The position numbers and the translations under genes are program-made. The notes beneath the pieces are model-generated. The model saw nothing but the letters and a program-made list of their open reading frames with translations, did not search any database and was not told the origin of the DNA. Below are positions 36,223 through 37,939 of a stretch of DNA of 37,939 bases, one piece after another. The stretch is from Flavobacteriales bacterium (lineage in GTDB: Bacteria > Bacteroidota > Bacteroidia > NORP154), in the NCBI GenBank assembly GCA_012965955.1, contig DTRK01000078.1:1-37939 (forward strand), read 5' to 3'. The stretch's first letter is position 1, and the number at the start of each line of letters is the position of its first letter.

Positions 36223-36990
36223 TTAATGAATGAGCATTAGTCTTTCCCTGCTGATAACATCGGCACCATAAGACATCTCTATCAAGTAATACCCAGATTG
36301 AAATTCACGCACATCCCAACGAATTCTGCCTTCCTGTACCTGGATTTTCTTGAGCAATACACCATGAATATTGTAAAGGGCGAGTGAAGTGGTCTCATTT
36401 TCTATCGTGGATAAATCCAAATTCACAAAACCATAGGACGGGTTGGGATATATAAGCGGTGCCTTGTTCTTTAATGCATACTTATCAATCGAAGTAACTA
36501 TATCACAGGTATCAATCTTATTGCGAAGCTCAGCCATTCCTATTGAGGGGTTAACACCCCAGAAGATGCTTGTATCTGTACAGACAACAGCGTAGTTCGG
36601 CCAGGAGAAGAATGGAAACCACAGCGCATATAAATTTGTGATTGTATTGCCGTTTCCCTGAGTTCCACCCGTTGGATAGGAAACACCATAGGTGCTATCA
36701 AATGAGGCGAGCGCAGCGTTGTTATCCCTATCGCTGATACCCAACACTACAAGATTCCCTGCACCAGATCCATAATCCTGAAAGATCATCTCAATCTCGG
36801 GCGTATATGTCTGGCATGGGACACAGGATGCGAAGAAGAAATCCAACAGGACGGTATTGCCCTTTCCCAGCTCTTCATATAGGTTCCAGGGTATGCTATC
36901 CTGATCGTAAAGTGTAAAATCGGGAGGTGCCTGAGCAAAGGAGTGCCAGGTACTGCTAAAAATAAAAACTGCGACGAACAGGATTCTCAT
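36223..36990 (-). CDS. Secreted thioredoxin/redoxin-like protein with T9SS type A sorting domain
   Basis: Signal peptide MRILFVAVFIFSSTWHSFAQ (ATG at 36990); VLLDFFFASCVPCQTYTPEIEMIFQDYG (CxxC); CTD PLIYPNPSYGFVNLDLSTIENETTSLALYNIHGVLLKK...ERLMLIH. Confidence 0.88.
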   Translation of the reverse strand: MRILFVAVFIFSSTWHSFAQAPPDFTLYDQDSIPWNLYEELGKGNTVLLDFFFASCVPCQTYTPEIEMIFQDYGSGAGNLVVLGISDRDNNAALASFDSTYGVSYPTGGTQGNGNTITNLYALWFPFFSWPNYAVVCTDTSIFWGVNPSIGMAELRNKIDTCDIVTSIDKYALKNKAPLIYPNPSYGFVNLDLSTIENETTSLALYNIHGVLLKKIQVQEGRIRWDVREFQSGYYLIEMSYGADVISRERLMLIH

Positions 36991-37158
36991 AGAGTAAAGA
37001 TAGGGACATTTCGAAAACGTGACTTCGGGTTCATGTTCGCCCTCATTGATTCTCTTATCGAGCAATATCAATATTGATATGAGGCAAATGCCATGGGAAA
37101 CAAAGCACCGTGAACCTATGCCATGCCTCTCAGGTAAATTTAGAGTGAAATTGCAGCG

Positions 37159-37539
37159 TTAATCTTCTATCGGGGTAGGGTTCCTATCCTCGTCCACCTT
37201 TACAAAGGTGAATTCTCCTTCCGTGACCAGTATAATTTCCTCCTTATCAAACTCCCGGTTTACCCAGGCCTCGATGTGAACAGTAATAGATGTGCGGCCC
37301 TGCTTAACAAAATTGACATAGCAACACAGTGTATCGGCAATGAACACCGGGAGCCTGAACTGTGTTGAATCAATCGCAATCGTTACCACCCTTCCCATTG
37401 CTATCTGCTTGCAGAATACCCCGCCAGCTATGTCCATCTGACTCAGGATCCATCCACCGAACACGTCACCTGACGGATTGGTATCCTTAGGCATCGCCTG
37501 CACTCTTATGGTAAGTTCTCCTCTTGGTGTTCTGTCCAT
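37159..37539 (-). CDS. YciA-like acyl-CoA thioesterase (hotdog fold)
   Basis: MPKDTNPSGDVFGGWILSQMDIAGGVFCKQIAMGRVVTIAIDSTQFRLPVFIADTLCCYVNFVKQGRTSITVHIEAWVNR. Confidence 0.93.
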   Translation of the reverse strand: MDRTPRGELTIRVQAMPKDTNPSGDVFGGWILSQMDIAGGVFCKQIAMGRVVTIAIDSTQFRLPVFIADTLCCYVNFVKQGRTSITVHIEAWVNREFDKEEIILVTEGEFTFVKVDEDRNPTPIED

Positions 37540-37644
37540 AAAGTTCTTGGTAAGATTATGAGCTAAAGTACAGAATTTCAGGGTATGTCTATCTGTGTAT
37601 CCACACTATCGCTTTCTCAGAGGACTAGTTAGCTGTCGATCAGC

Positions 37645-37939
37645 TTAATGATGGTGCCCCCCGGGCCCATGAACGTGGCCATGGCTGATCTCCTCATCGG
37701 TAGCATCACGGATATCAGTGATCTCTACATCAAAGTGCAAGGTCACCCCGGCAAGTGGATGGTTAAGGTCTATGGTTACCTGCGACTCTTGAATATCTGT
37801 AACAGTCGCGATCTGTATTCCGTGGTCTGTTTCTGCCTGCACCTTTATCCCCACTGCCAGGTCATCCATGCCCTTGAAAGCATCTCTTGGCACCTTCTGT
37901 ACCATGGTTCCATCCTGATCGCCATACCCTTCCTCAGTA
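37645..37939 (-). CDS. SlyD-like FKBP-type peptidyl-prolyl isomerase, N-terminus truncated by window end
   Basis: Frame stays open to the edge: TEEGYGDQDGTMVQKVPRDAFKGMDDLAVGIKVQAETDHGIQIATVTDIQESQVTIDLNHPLAGVTLHFDVEITDIRDATDEEISHGHVHGPGGHHH; DxNHPLAGxxLxFxVxI is the SlyD signature and the tail is His-rich. Confidence 0.92.
   Translation of the reverse strand, partial: TEEGYGDQDGTMVQKVPRDAFKGMDDLAVGIKVQAETDHGIQIATVTDIQESQVTIDLNHPLAGVTLHFDVEITDIRDATDEEISHGHVHGPGGHHH

Overview
This looks like a chromosomal window from a Bacteroidota (gliding / type IX secretion) bacterium. It is dominated by large secreted cell-surface proteins. Main contents: an edge-truncated GDPD+LamG+PKD protein that is absent from the supplied ORF track; a frameshifted T9SS-A beta-propeller gene; a protein with 9 SprB-type repeats; a giant PKD-like/CHU_C (T9SS-B) protein coupled by an ATGA overlap to a PorP/SprF-family gene; a PrsW-like protease plus aminopeptidase pair; an alpha/beta-hydrolase lipoprotein; an N-acetylmuramidase-like protein; an ABC-F ATPase; a DMT transporter; a tandem CsgG-domain pair, one member carrying a C-terminal caspase (C14) domain; a MauG/CCP diheme peroxidase plus beta-helix/cytochrome c pair; a NUC1 endonuclease with two tandem Cys/His tail modules; AraC and SiaC (DUF1987)-like regulators; more T9SS cargo; a YciA-like thioesterase; and a SlyD-like PPIase cut by the window edge. 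No rRNA, tRNA, CRISPR array or transposase was recognised. The most interesting items are the CsgG-caspase / CsgG-TPR operon, a cryptic Cys-rich secreted mini-protein with an in-frame stop right after its apparent signal peptide, a small duplicated gene fragment sharing an exact 30-nt match with a gene about 2.8 kb away, and the NUC1 tail modules. All family calls come from reading motifs by eye; no database search was run.
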